From assembly GCF_000758925.1 (NCBI RefSeq), contig NZ_JRNC01000048.1, positions 1-56,817 of the forward strand: a DNA stretch of 56,817 nucleotides, given 5' to 3'. Below, one piece after another: positions 24,501 through 34,045 of the stretch. The notes under the pieces were generated by a model. The model saw only the letters and a program-made list of their open reading frames with translations. It did no database searches and had not been told where the DNA came from. This DNA is from Prevotella sp. S7-1-8. GTDB lineage: Bacteria; Bacteroidota; Bacteroidia; Bacteroidales; Bacteroidaceae. How positions within the stretch are numbered: the first letter of the stretch is position 1; each line of letters opens with the position of its first letter. A program made the translations under genes and the position numbers.

Positions 24501-25808
24501 ATGAAAAACGAGAATGCGAAACCCGCAGAGGGCAAATTAGGTATCATGGTGGTGGGCTGCGGAGCCGTGGCCACGACTTTTATGACAGGTGTGCTCATGG
24601 CTCGCAAGGGATTGGCCAAGCCCATAGGTTCCATGACCCAATACGACAAGATACGTGTGGACAAGGGAGAAGGCAAGCAATATCTTCATTATGGCGACAT
24701 AGTGCCCTTGGCTAAGCTCTCTGATATTGTTTTTGGCACATGGGACCCATATCCACAAAACGCCTATCAGGCTGCCATGTACGCTGAGGTGTTGAGAGGA
24801 AAGGATATCAACCCCGTTCGTGACGAATTGGAAAAAATAGTGCCCATGCCAGCAGCTTTCGGCCACAACTATGCCAAACGTATAGAAGGCGACAATATAA
24901 TGAAAGGTGCCACGCGCTGGCAGATGGTGGAAAATCTGCGCAAGGATATTCGTCAATTTAAAGAAAAGAATGGCTGCGCGCGCATAGTGGTGATCTGGGC
25001 AGCGTCGACAGAAATATATGTTCCTTACGACGAGAAGTGCTACAGCACTATTGCCAGCCTTGAGAAGGCTATGAAAGATGACGATCGGCAGCATGTGGCT
25101 CCATCGATGTGCTATGCCTACGCGGCCTTAAGCGAGGGTGCTCCGTTTGTGATGGGAGCGCCAAACACCACCGTGGATATCCCGGCAATGTGGCAAATGG
25201 CCGAAAAGACAAGAATGCCGATAGCTGGCAAGGACTTTAAGACAGGTCAGACACTCGTGAAAAGCGGTTTTGCGCCAATCATTGGCACACGCTGTCTCGG
25301 CTTGGACGGATGGTTCTCCACAAATATTCTTGGCAACCGAGACGGTCTTGTATTAGATGAACCGGAAAACTTCCACACCAAGGAAGTGAGCAAGCTCTCT
25401 ACTTTGGAAAGCATATTGAGAGCCGAGGATCAACCCGATCTGTATACAGACTATTATCACAAAGTACGCATCAACTACTGTCCGCCTCGTAATGATAACA
25501 AGGAGGGATGGGACAATATTGACATTTTCGGTTGGATGGGCTATTCCATGCAGATCAAGATCAACTTTCTTTGTCGCGACTCCATACTCGCAGCGCCGTT
25601 GTTACTTGACCTGACACTGCTCGGTGACCTTGCTGCCCGTGCTGGGCGATATAGCATACAGCGGTTCTTGAGTTTCTTCCTCAAGTGCCCCATGCACGAT
25701 TTCACAAAAGACGAGCAACCTGTAAACAACCTCTTCCAGCAATACACCATGCTGAAAAACGCCATTAGGGAAATGGGTGGATATGAGGCTGACGAGGAGA
25801 TAGATTAA
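24501..25808 (+). CDS. Inositol-3-phosphate synthase
   Basis: 435 residues. Makes 1D-myo-inositol 3-phosphate from glucose 6-phosphate in an NAD-dependent reaction, the first step to inositol lipids. A Rossmann NAD-binding start (GIMVVGCGAVATTFMTG), a central IVVIWAASTEIYVP segment, FVMGAPNTTVDIPA, the active-site GKDFKTGQTLVKSG, and GWDNIDIFGWMGYSMQIKINFLC-region are recognisable. In Bacteroides the synthase belongs to a cluster with lipid-transferring and phosphatase genes; none of these is next to it here. Preceding DNA is IS debris, and a terminator follows, so it looks monocistronic. TATACTTG at 24473-24480 could be its -7 box. An alternative TTG start at 24477 is less likely. Confidence 0.92.
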   Translation: MKNENAKPAEGKLGIMVVGCGAVATTFMTGVLMARKGLAKPIGSMTQYDKIRVDKGEGKQYLHYGDIVPLAKLSDIVFGTWDPYPQNAYQAAMYAEVLRGKDINPVRDELEKIVPMPAAFGHNYAKRIEGDNIMKGATRWQMVENLRKDIRQFKEKNGCARIVVIWAASTEIYVPYDEKCYSTIASLEKAMKDDDRQHVAPSMCYAYAALSEGAPFVMGAPNTTVDIPAMWQMAEKTRMPIAGKDFKTGQTLVKSGFAPIIGTRCLGLDGWFSTNILGNRDGLVLDEPENFHTKEVSKLSTLESILRAEDQPDLYTDYYHKVRINYCPPRNDNKEGWDNIDIFGWMGYSMQIKINFLCRDSILAAPLLLDLTLLGDLAARAGRYSIQRFLSFFLKCPMHDFTKDEQPVNNLFQQYTMLKNAIREMGGYEADEEID

Positions 25809-25839
25809 GTTTTGTTACTTTCATATTTTTTTTTCATGG

Positions 25840-25874
25840 GGGAGGTCAAGGCCGTGGGCCGTGACCTCCCTTTT
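25840..25874 (+). terminator. Intrinsic terminator of inositol phosphate synthase gene
   Basis: GGGAGGTCA (25840-25848) pairs with TGACCTCCC (25862-25870), with an additional GGCC pairing inside, followed by TTTT. Confidence 0.85.
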
Positions 25875-26057
25875 GATTGATGTGACATGGGCGTTTGCGT
25901 AGAGCATACGCCATGACCCGTTGGGCGGCTGTGACAAGTGTAATGATCGTATCAAGCAGTGACAGCACTGTGCCCACGACGAAGTTATGGCTTTGACAGG
26001 GCATGTCCGGTTTTGAAAGTTTTTGGCGTGCTGGAATGAATTACCGCACCTTTTTGT

Positions 26058-26065
26058 TATCTTTG
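26058..26065 (+). promoter_or_regulatory. -7 element of the hybrid regulator gene
   Basis: TATCTTTG matches TAnnTTTG. The expected start near 26070 excludes the in-frame ATG 26071 as anything but leaderless and supports ATG 26089. No TTTG is seen at the right distance upstream. Confidence 0.5.
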
Positions 26066-26088
26066 CAAAGATGATAAACCATGAGTCT

Positions 26089-28821
26089 ATGCGAAAGACA
26101 TCGTTTGCCTTGTTCCTTATATTGCTACTTCTGGGTTGTGAAGACCATCATAAGAAATACGTGATAGGTGTTTCGCAGTGCAGCGAGGACATCTGGCGAG
26201 ACAAGTTGAACAGGGAGTTGAAAACCGCTGAATACTTTAACGACTCGTTGGAGGTGGTACTCGCCTCTGCTAATGACAACAGCCAAAAACAGATAGCACA
26301 AATCAACCATTTCGTGAATGCCGGAGTGGACCTTATCATTGTGGCCCCCAACCAGTACAAGTCCATCACCACTGCCATAGAGAATGCGTATCGAAAAGGC
26401 ATCCCGGTGATACTGTATGACCGCAAGGTGGCCACTGACAAATACACCGCTGCTATTGGTGGCGATAACTATGGCATAGGTAAGGCTATGGGCAATTTTG
26501 TGGGACACAGGCTGCATGGTCATGGGCGTGTGGTGGAGATAAGGGGCTTGGAGGGCTCTTCGCCTGCCACCGAGCGGCATAAAGGGTTTGTAGACGCGCT
26601 CAAAGCATTTGAAGACGTGCGCTTGGTGGCCTCGGAGGCGGGCGACTGGAAAGAAGAGAGCGGCATCAAGGCCATGGACAATATATTGGAAAGAACACGC
26701 CAATTTGACTATGTTTTTGGACATAACGATCGCATGGCTTGGGGGGCATATATGTCATTGTGCAAGCATGGTGTGGAGAGAATGCCCAAGTTTGTAGGCG
26801 TGGATGCTTTGGCCACGGAGGGAGGAGGATTGGAATTGGTGCGTGACGGCTTGTTCGAGGCATCATACGTGTATCCCACCAAAGGCGATGAGGTCATCGC
26901 TTTGGCCATGAAGATATTGCGCGGGCAGCCATACAGACGTGAAAATCCGCTCACGACTACCATCGTGACTCGTGAAAACGCAGAACTATTGCTCATGGAA
27001 GCCAAGGATATGGCACGACAAAATTCCAATCTCGACTTGATGCACAAGAAGGTAGATGCCTATTTTAACCAATACACCATGCAACGGTGGTTTATTGTGC
27101 TGTTGGCAGTGGTCCTGGTTTGTATAATCATTGCCGTTGTCGTGACATACAGGGCGTATTTGGATAAGGCTAAACTCAACGCGAAACTGACTGATAGCAA
27201 TGTGGAGTTGCAACGGCTGAACGCTGAGGTGAAAGATATGACGCAGGCCCAATTGGCCTTTTTTACCAACGTGAGCCACGAGCTGCGCACGCCCCTCACG
27301 CTGATAGCCGATCCGATAGACCGCCTCCTCGAGTCGACCGGCATGCAAGTTAGCACAAGACAAACACTTGAGATGGTGCGCCGCAATGTGCGTGTATTGG
27401 CGCAATTGGTTAACGAGATACTGGATTTTAGAAAAGTGCAGAGTGGCAAGATGGAGTTGCGGCTCGGTCGCTTTGCCATTGCTCGGGAACTGCGCGAGTG
27501 GTGTGCCGCTTTTAAGTCGGCTGCCGAGGCCAAAGGTGTCAGGTTGGTTATGGAATGTCATGTGGACGACGAAGAGACCATTATGGCCGATGCGGAGAAG
27601 ATTAATCATCTCTACATGAACCTGATGAGCAATGCACTGAAATACACATCCGGGGGTGGAAGTGTAACCACAATAATAAAAAGGCAAGGCGACCATTATA
27701 TAATATGTGTGGAGGACACGGGCGTCGGCATGGCGAGAGAAGACCTGCCAAACGTCTTTGACAGGTTCTACCAAGCACATGGAACTGTCGGCGGAACGGG
27801 CATAGGGCTTGCCTTGGTCAAGGCTTTCGCCGAGTTGCACCAAGGAAAGGTTAGCGTAGAGAGCGAGATGGGCAAGGGAACTCGTTTTGTGGTGAAGTTG
27901 CCTGTACGGCAGGCGGGAGCCATCGTAAATGAAAGGACGAGTGTTGGAACAACCACCATGCCTGTTGCGTGGCATGAAGAAGGGCCAGTTAACGTGGATA
28001 CCCACTTGGACGACGTGGTATCGGCGGACAAAACAGCCAAACCCGAAATACTTGTCATTGATGACAACGACGACGTACGCTCTTATCTGAAGTCTATATT
28101 GAGAGGTCGTTACCATGTGATGGAGTCTGCTAATGGTAAAGATGGTTTGGCTTTGGCTCGAAAAATGGTGCCAGATGTGGTTGTTTGTGACGTGATGATG
28201 CCCGTGATGGATGGGTTGGAGGTTACCCGAGCGTTGAAGACGCACACAGAGACAAGTCACATTCCGGTAATTTTGCTCACGGCAAGGACGTTGGATGAGC
28301 AGATGACAGAAGGCTATGAGACGGGTGCAGACTCGTATATCACTAAGCCGTTCAGTTCCAAAGTGCTTTTGGCTCGTATCGGCAACCTGTTACAAAACCG
28401 CGAGCGACTGCGCCAATTGTTTGCCAAAGGCGAGACGGCAGAGTTTGGGCGGGGAATGGAGACCAAAGCTCCCGAAGCGTCTGCGAGACCATTGATGGGC
28501 GACAGGGATACGCGTTTCATCGCCAACCTGCGCGCTATCATACAAGCGTCGCTGTCAGATCCTGACCTTAACGTTGAACGTATAGGCGAGGAGGTAGGAC
28601 TGAGCAGGGTGCAACTTTATCGCAAAGTGAAAGCCCTCACGGGTAGATCGCCAGTGGAGCTCTTACGGACGGCCCGACTTCTGCGTGGTAAAAAACTACT
28701 CGAGACCACGGGACAAAGCATCTCAGAGGTGGCTTACGCCGTGGGTTTTACATCGCCTTCTTATTTCACCAAGTGTTTCAAGGATGAGTTTGGCGCGAGT
28801 CCGAGTGAACTTATGAGTTGA
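26089..28821 (+). CDS. Hybrid two-component system regulator, fructan-type sensor
   Basis: 910 residues spanning sensor and response functions. After a lipoprotein-like signal (LLLLGC) comes a periplasmic type I binding-protein domain (about 25-325: YVIGVSQCSEDIWRDKL, LIIVAPNQYKSITTAI, VILYDRKV, GGDNYGIGKAMG), a membrane segment (about 331-355), a histidine kinase core (SHELRTPL with His397, then the ATPase with EDTGVGMA and GGTGIGLAL), a receiver (VIDDNDDVRSYL, phosphorylatable Asp701 in CDVMMP) and an AraC-type DNA-binding domain at the C-terminus (VAYAVGFTSPSYFTKCF). The sensor is of the LacI-like kind known from the Bacteroides thetaiotaomicron fructose sensor BT1754, rather than the commoner beta-propeller kind. 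The downstream GH32, transporter and fructokinase support fructose as ligand. Confidence 0.94.
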   Translation: MRKTSFALFLILLLLGCEDHHKKYVIGVSQCSEDIWRDKLNRELKTAEYFNDSLEVVLASANDNSQKQIAQINHFVNAGVDLIIVAPNQYKSITTAIENAYRKGIPVILYDRKVATDKYTAAIGGDNYGIGKAMGNFVGHRLHGHGRVVEIRGLEGSSPATERHKGFVDALKAFEDVRLVASEAGDWKEESGIKAMDNILERTRQFDYVFGHNDRMAWGAYMSLCKHGVERMPKFVGVDALATEGGGLELVRDGLFEASYVYPTKGDEVIALAMKILRGQPYRRENPLTTTIVTRENAELLLMEAKDMARQNSNLDLMHKKVDAYFNQYTMQRWFIVLLAVVLVCIIIAVVVTYRAYLDKAKLNAKLTDSNVELQRLNAEVKDMTQAQLAFFTNVSHELRTPLTLIADPIDRLLESTGMQVSTRQTLEMVRRNVRVLAQLVNEILDFRKVQSGKMELRLGRFAIARELREWCAAFKSAAEAKGVRLVMECHVDDEETIMADAEKINHLYMNLMSNALKYTSGGGSVTTIIKRQGDHYIICVEDTGVGMAREDLPNVFDRFYQAHGTVGGTGIGLALVKAFAELHQGKVSVESEMGKGTRFVVKLPVRQAGAIVNERTSVGTTTMPVAWHEEGPVNVDTHLDDVVSADKTAKPEILVIDDNDDVRSYLKSILRGRYHVMESANGKDGLALARKMVPDVVVCDVMMPVMDGLEVTRALKTHTETSHIPVILLTARTLDEQMTEGYETGADSYITKPFSSKVLLARIGNLLQNRERLRQLFAKGETAEFGRGMETKAPEASARPLMGDRDTRFIANLRAIIQASLSDPDLNVERIGEEVGLSRVQLYRKVKALTGRSPVELLRTARLLRGKKLLETTGQSISEVAYAVGFTSPSYFTKCFKDEFGASPSELMS

Positions 28822-28864
28822 GGCGCAAAGGCAATAAATAGTTTTCCTCAAGTGCAAAAAATCT

Positions 28865-28916
28865 TTCATTGAATAACAAAAATGTTACGTGGTTTACGTT
28901 TTTGCTATTCAATGAA
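28865..28916. promoter_or_regulatory. 18-bp inverted repeat upstream of susC, operator or terminator
   Basis: Arms 28865-28882 and 28899-28916 (TTCATTGAATAACAAAAA and its near-perfect complement, 17 of 18) are separated by 16 bp. It lies 44 bp after the regulator stop and 80 bp before susC. The T-rich right arm is internal, not trailing, so a DNA-level operator for the AraC-type domain is at least as likely as a terminator. A -7-like TAATTTTG follows at 28950-28957 without a consensus -33, as expected for an activator-dependent promoter. Confidence 0.55.
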
Positions 28917-28996
28917 CGATATTTTAATGACGGCATGACAACTTTGCTCTAATTTTGTGAGCGTTAAACCTAAGTACTAACGTAAACGAACATTCG

Positions 28997-31900
28997 ATGG
29001 AAAACCTAAAAAGGACAATCATGAGCCTTGCGCTCATAATGGTTTGCGCGGTCACGAGCGCGCAACAACTCAAGGCTTCGGGCTCTATTGTCGATGGGAC
29101 AGGCTTGGAGGTAATCGGTGCAACGGTCATGGAGAAAGGTACGAATAACGCTACCGTGACCGACATAGACGGAAATTTTAAGTTGGAGGTGACTAAGGGG
29201 GCAACGCTTGTCATCTCTTATGTAGGCTATCGCACAATGGAGTTTCCTGCCGCGGTGGCTATGAAAATCATCCTTAAGGAAGATGCCAACGATCTTAACG
29301 AGGTAGTAGTGACGGGTTATACCACCCAACGCAAGGCCGACTTGACCGGGGCGGTATCGGTAGTGAAGACCAATGCCATAAGGACATCGCCCGATGCGGA
29401 TCCTATGAAAGCGCTTCAGGGACGTGTGGCAGGTGTTACCATCACAGACACAGGGTCGCCTAGCGGTACAGCCACGGTTCGCGTGCGAGGCATAGGGTCT
29501 TTCAACTCTTCGCAAGAACCTCTGTATATCGTGGATGGTGTACCATTAACATCGGCCATGAACACTTTCAACTCAAACGACATCGAAAGCATGCAAGTGC
29601 TCAAAGATGCTGCATCGGCCTCTATTTATGGTAGCAGGGCCGCCAATGGCGTGATTATAATCACGACAAAGCAAGGCAAGAAGGGAGACAAAATAAAAGT
29701 GGACTTCTCGGCTAACCTCACCGCACAGTTCTACACGCCACAGTCAAAGATGAAACTGTTAGATACCAAGGGATACGCTACGGCTATGGCACAAGCCGCC
29801 CTGAACGATGGGATGGATCCTGTGGCTTATGCCGCCAATTATGGTTTAAACCTAAAAGCGGAAAAAGGCGTGGATATTACGGCGTGGAATCCTATAGCCA
29901 AACGTTATGAAAACTTTACGGTAAATGGTCGCTATGATGGCTATATCAACTCTAAACGTAGTATGGTTTGCTCGGATACTGACTGGATGGGAGAAATCTC
30001 GAGAGTGGGTTTCTCTCGCAACTACAATGTATCTCTATCAAGTGCGACGAATAAAACCACTTCCATGTTTTCATTGGGGTATAAGAAAAACGATGGAATC
30101 TTGAAATATACCGATTTTCAAAGTATTGCGGCTCGATGGAACAACTCTTATCAAATAAACAAAATGGTGAAGGTAGGAGAGAACTTTACATTGTCGTATA
30201 ATAAGCAAGTGGATAGTGCACCCATGGAGAACGCACTCAAAATGTCGCCCACAGTACCTGTCTATGAAAAAGACGGGGTGACATTCGCAGGACCTGTGGG
30301 TGGTATGAGCGACCGCCAAAACCCTATGCGAGAACTGTATCATAATAAAGACAACCATTTGGACTTTTGGAAACTCTTTGGCAACGCCTACGTGGAAGTT
30401 ACACCACTGAAAGGTCTCTTGTTCAGATCTAACTTCGGTTTGGATTACACCACGTCGTTTATCAATGCCTTGACGCATACCTATGCTTCTGATATTGTGA
30501 ATAACAATGTAGCCAAAACAGATTTGGGACAGACTAATAACACCAATTATACATGGTCTAACACGCTCAACTACCTATTTGATTACAACAAAAACCATCA
30601 TTTTAACGTGCTACTTGGCTCAGAGATCAACAAGCAGAGCTTGGTGGATTTTCACGCCCTTTCCGAAGGGTACGCTTTAGAAACCAAGCACTATATGTGG
30701 CCTAATGCAGCCACGGGAGCTGCGCATAATATGGGAGCGAAAGTGGGATACCGCCTTGCGTCGTTCTTCGGAAAGGTAGATTATAACTATAGAGACCTGC
30801 TATTGGCTTCGTTCACGTTACGTCATGATGGCAGCTCTCGATTTGGAGAGAAGCACCGTTGGGGCGATTTTCCCGCAGCCACACTCGGTTTTCGCTTTTC
30901 TGAACTAATGCACGCGAGATGGATAGACGATTTGAAACTGCGCCTTTCGTGGGGTAAAACTGGTAATCAGGGTATTGACAATAATGCACATTACGGCCTT
31001 TACGTAGCCGACTATGGCCTTGATCGCACCACGTCCACGGCTTACGACCTAAGTCTCGCAGGCAGTGGCACGTTCCCGTCGGGCTATAGAGCCATACAAA
31101 GGGCTAACGAAAACTTGAAATGGGAAACCACCACGCAGTATAATATAGGCTTGGACTATATGTTTTTTGACAATGCGCTATATGGCACGGTGGACGCGTA
31201 TATCAAGGATATCACGGACATGCTCATCAATCCAGCGTATCTGGCGGTGATGGGTGAGGGTGGGGCACAATGGTCCAACGGCCCATCGCTACGCAACTGG
31301 GGTATGGAGTTTATGATGGGCTATCGCCAAACCTTGGCTAATGGGCTGGAAATAGACATAAACGGAAATCTCGATTTCTTCCGCAATAGGGTAACACAAC
31401 TACCATCTTCGACCACAGGCTCTTACGCACACACTACAAAACAAAACTTAGTGGAGGCTCGCAAACCTTACGGCTCCATCGTCGGGTATGTTACCAACGG
31501 ATTGTTCCAAACGAAAGAAGAGGTGCTTGCCTCAGGGCAACCAAATGCTAGACTTGGTGGCTTGAAATATGCGGACTTGGATGGAAACGAGCGTATTACC
31601 GAGGCAGACCAAACTTGGATATTCAATCCAGTGCCCGCTTTCTCGTATGGCTTGAACGTAGCCTTGAACTATAAGGGGATAGATTTAAGCATGTTTTGGC
31701 AGGGCGTGATGAACCAAGATGTGTACAACAACCAAAAATTCCAAACAGATTTCTGGAGTGTTACGGACGCAGGCTCCAATAAAGGTAACCGAATGCTATC
31801 CGCTTGGACCACCGATAACACTACCTCCACCATCCCTGCGCTTACCACCAATAATACGGCCGACGAGGGACGTGTCTCCAATTACTATGTGGAGAATGGC

Positions 31901-32113
31901 TCATATCTCAAGTTGCGAACTTTGCAGGTAGGATACAGCCTTCCACAAAATATCGTCTCCAAGTGGCGCATGGCAAGTGCTCGAGCTTATATTTCTGGGC
32001 AAAACCTGCTGACCGTGAAGAGCAGCAGTCTCACATGCTCAGACCCAGAGAATCCCAACTGGGCTTACCCATTGGCCACATCAGTATCGTTTGGTCTGCA
32101 AATTGGTTTCTAA
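28997..32113 (+). CDS. SusC-like TonB-dependent outer-membrane transporter (fructan locus)
   Basis: 1038 residues. Signal peptide (cleaved after about TSAQQ), a carboxypeptidase-regulatory-like beta domain (about 28-100), the TonB-box/plug region starting at LNEVVVTGYTTQRKADLTGAV, the SusC plug signature (VRVRGIGSFNSSQEPLYIVDG and IESMQVLKDAASASIYGSRAANGVI) and a 22-strand barrel ending in GLQIGF with the terminal Phe typical of outer-membrane proteins. With the SusD just downstream it should import fructan oligosaccharides. First structural gene of the locus, 175 bp after the regulator. Confidence 0.95.
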   Translation: MENLKRTIMSLALIMVCAVTSAQQLKASGSIVDGTGLEVIGATVMEKGTNNATVTDIDGNFKLEVTKGATLVISYVGYRTMEFPAAVAMKIILKEDANDLNEVVVTGYTTQRKADLTGAVSVVKTNAIRTSPDADPMKALQGRVAGVTITDTGSPSGTATVRVRGIGSFNSSQEPLYIVDGVPLTSAMNTFNSNDIESMQVLKDAASASIYGSRAANGVIIITTKQGKKGDKIKVDFSANLTAQFYTPQSKMKLLDTKGYATAMAQAALNDGMDPVAYAANYGLNLKAEKGVDITAWNPIAKRYENFTVNGRYDGYINSKRSMVCSDTDWMGEISRVGFSRNYNVSLSSATNKTTSMFSLGYKKNDGILKYTDFQSIAARWNNSYQINKMVKVGENFTLSYNKQVDSAPMENALKMSPTVPVYEKDGVTFAGPVGGMSDRQNPMRELYHNKDNHLDFWKLFGNAYVEVTPLKGLLFRSNFGLDYTTSFINALTHTYASDIVNNNVAKTDLGQTNNTNYTWSNTLNYLFDYNKNHHFNVLLGSEINKQSLVDFHALSEGYALETKHYMWPNAATGAAHNMGAKVGYRLASFFGKVDYNYRDLLLASFTLRHDGSSRFGEKHRWGDFPAATLGFRFSELMHARWIDDLKLRLSWGKTGNQGIDNNAHYGLYVADYGLDRTTSTAYDLSLAGSGTFPSGYRAIQRANENLKWETTTQYNIGLDYMFFDNALYGTVDAYIKDITDMLINPAYLAVMGEGGAQWSNGPSLRNWGMEFMMGYRQTLANGLEIDINGNLDFFRNRVTQLPSSTTGSYAHTTKQNLVEARKPYGSIVGYVTNGLFQTKEEVLASGQPNARLGGLKYADLDGNERITEADQTWIFNPVPAFSYGLNVALNYKGIDLSMFWQGVMNQDVYNNQKFQTDFWSVTDAGSNKGNRMLSAWTTDNTTSTIPALTTNNTADEGRVSNYYVENGSYLKLRTLQVGYSLPQNIVSKWRMASARAYISGQNLLTVKSSSLTCSDPENPNWAYPLATSVSFGLQIGF

Positions 32114-32135
32114 CAACTTTTTATCTCTTTCTGAA

Positions 32136-33875
32136 ATGAAAACAAATATATTATCCTCCATATTTGCAATTGCTGTCGCGACGGTGACAATCGGTTGCAA
32201 CGACTTTCTTGATTACAAACCAACAGCTATCGTAGACGAGGATCTGGCATTCTCAGACCCTGATGGTATGGTGACGTCGGCCTATGCTATCCTGGGCGAC
32301 GACTGGTACACTTATCCTTTTAACCTTTGGCCTTACGGCGATCTGGCCTCCGACGATTGTCTCAAAGGTGGATCGGGTACCTCCGACACGGAATATCATG
32401 CCGTGGAGGTGTTCAGCGCATTGACACCAACATTGGGACATTTGGACGAGTTATGGTATCATCTTTACGTAGGTATTAGCCGGTGTAACAGAGCTTTATT
32501 ATCGTTGGACACCTATGGGAAATCCAAGCTCGGTGAGCAAGTTACCGCCCAAAGAATAGGCGAGGTGAAATTCCTAAGGGCGCATCTCTACTACAAACTA
32601 TTGATGGTTTTTAATAAAATACCTTGGATTGACGAGATGGTCTATAAAGAAGGCAAGCAAGAGCAAATAAGAAACGACGCACTCTCCCATAAACAATTGT
32701 GGGACAAAGTTATAGCTGATTTCAAGCATGCATACGACGTCTTGCCCGCCAACCAGTATGAGGGTGGGCGAGCCAACAAAGTGGCGGCAGCGGCCTATTT
32801 GGCCAAATGCTACCTGAACATAGCATGGGGTAATGGTTACGAGGACAGCACCGGTATAAAATTCATCAACAAAGACTATATGCAGAAGGTGGTAGAATAT
32901 ACAGACGTAGTCAAAAACTCCAACTATGGATACCTCGATGATTATGGCGACATATTTCTTCCTGAGCATAAAAACAGCAAAGAGTCGGTGTTTGCGGTAC
33001 AACATTCCAATTACGAGGATGACAATACGAAATACGGCAGGGCCAATTGGGCTAACACGTTGAATGGCATGTGGGGCATGTGGTCGTGCGGATGGGATTT
33101 TCACAAGCCATCGCAAGATTTGGTCAACGCCTTTAAAACCAAGGACGGGTTACCCTTGTTTGATGATTATAACCGTTCCAACGACTATCCAGTCAACGGT
33201 TTCCCAACCGCACAGAAGTGGGACCCGCGCTTGTTCCACACGGTGGGCATGCCCACGTTCCCTTATAAATATGAGCAAAACTATATGCAGACGAAAGCCA
33301 ATTCACGCACCCCAAACACCTATGGCTACTATTCTTCCCTGAAAGAGGTGTCGCAACGCGGCAAGGGCGAGACATACAACACGCCGTGGCAGGCTTTTGC
33401 CATGAATGATTATGTCATTCGATACACAGATGTAATGCTTGACAGGGCCGAGGCACTTATAGAGATTGGGCGTCTCGCTGAGGCCAGAATTATAATTAAC
33501 CATATACGGCAGCGCGCGGCAAACTCTATCAATAAGCATATCAATTATGCCGCAAACCAGTGCGAGATAGCACTTTACCCTGACAAATATTTCGCCACAC
33601 AGGCTATGGCCCGTGAATGCTTGAGATGGGAGCGACGTGTGGAGACGGGTATGGAGCACGCGCGTTTCTTTGACCTCAGGCGTTGGGGATTGCTCTCTAA
33701 GACACTCAACGAGTATTTCAAGCGTGAGGTAGAAGACAACTACGAGGGGCAAACTTATGCCAAATACTACAGGGATGCACACTTCACGCCGGGTAAGAAC
33801 GAATATTTCCCGGTACCATACAATCAGCTTTATTACATCCCTGGCCTCTACTCACAGAATAAAGGATATGAATAG
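32136..33875 (+). CDS. SusD-like surface glycan-binding lipoprotein (fructan locus)
   Basis: 579 residues from ATG 32136; lipobox VTIGC predicts a lipoprotein at the outer-membrane surface. SusD family marks: DFLDYKPTAIVDED near the N-terminus, helical TPR-like repeats (GEVKFLRAHLYYKLL), and the C-terminal ECLRWERRVETGMEHARFFDLRRWG region. It starts 22 bp after susC, so the pair is surely one transcript. An upstream in-frame start at 32091 would overlap susC and is not needed. Confidence 0.95.
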   Translation: MKTNILSSIFAIAVATVTIGCNDFLDYKPTAIVDEDLAFSDPDGMVTSAYAILGDDWYTYPFNLWPYGDLASDDCLKGGSGTSDTEYHAVEVFSALTPTLGHLDELWYHLYVGISRCNRALLSLDTYGKSKLGEQVTAQRIGEVKFLRAHLYYKLLMVFNKIPWIDEMVYKEGKQEQIRNDALSHKQLWDKVIADFKHAYDVLPANQYEGGRANKVAAAAYLAKCYLNIAWGNGYEDSTGIKFINKDYMQKVVEYTDVVKNSNYGYLDDYGDIFLPEHKNSKESVFAVQHSNYEDDNTKYGRANWANTLNGMWGMWSCGWDFHKPSQDLVNAFKTKDGLPLFDDYNRSNDYPVNGFPTAQKWDPRLFHTVGMPTFPYKYEQNYMQTKANSRTPNTYGYYSSLKEVSQRGKGETYNTPWQAFAMNDYVIRYTDVMLDRAEALIEIGRLAEARIIINHIRQRAANSINKHINYAANQCEIALYPDKYFATQAMARECLRWERRVETGMEHARFFDLRRWGLLSKTLNEYFKREVEDNYEGQTYAKYYRDAHFTPGKNEYFPVPYNQLYYIPGLYSQNKGYE

Positions 33876-33910
33876 GGGTAATAAAGTTGGACCCTATATC
33901 CCATTTTGTC

Positions 33911-34002
33911 GCATGCGTGTCAGGCGTTTAAGACGTGTTTAGCCATAGGCTAAGAGAGCGTTTAAATAGCATGATAAACTGTAATTGCCATGACAGGCAT
34001 GC
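33911..34002 (+). other. Structured intercistronic element between susD and GH32 gene
   Basis: Outer arms GCATGCGTGTCAGG (33911-33924) and CCATGACAGGCATGC (33988-34002) are complementary over most of their length. Inside is a small perfect hairpin TTAGCC-ATA-GGCTAA (33939-33953) flanked by two direct copies of GCGTTTAA (33924-33931 and 33959-33966). No T-run follows. It could be an RNA processing or stability element in the polycistronic mRNA. Confidence 0.5.
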
Positions 34003-34045
34003 TTTGGCCTCATTTTAAAAAAAAGAATGACTCATAAAAACCTAT

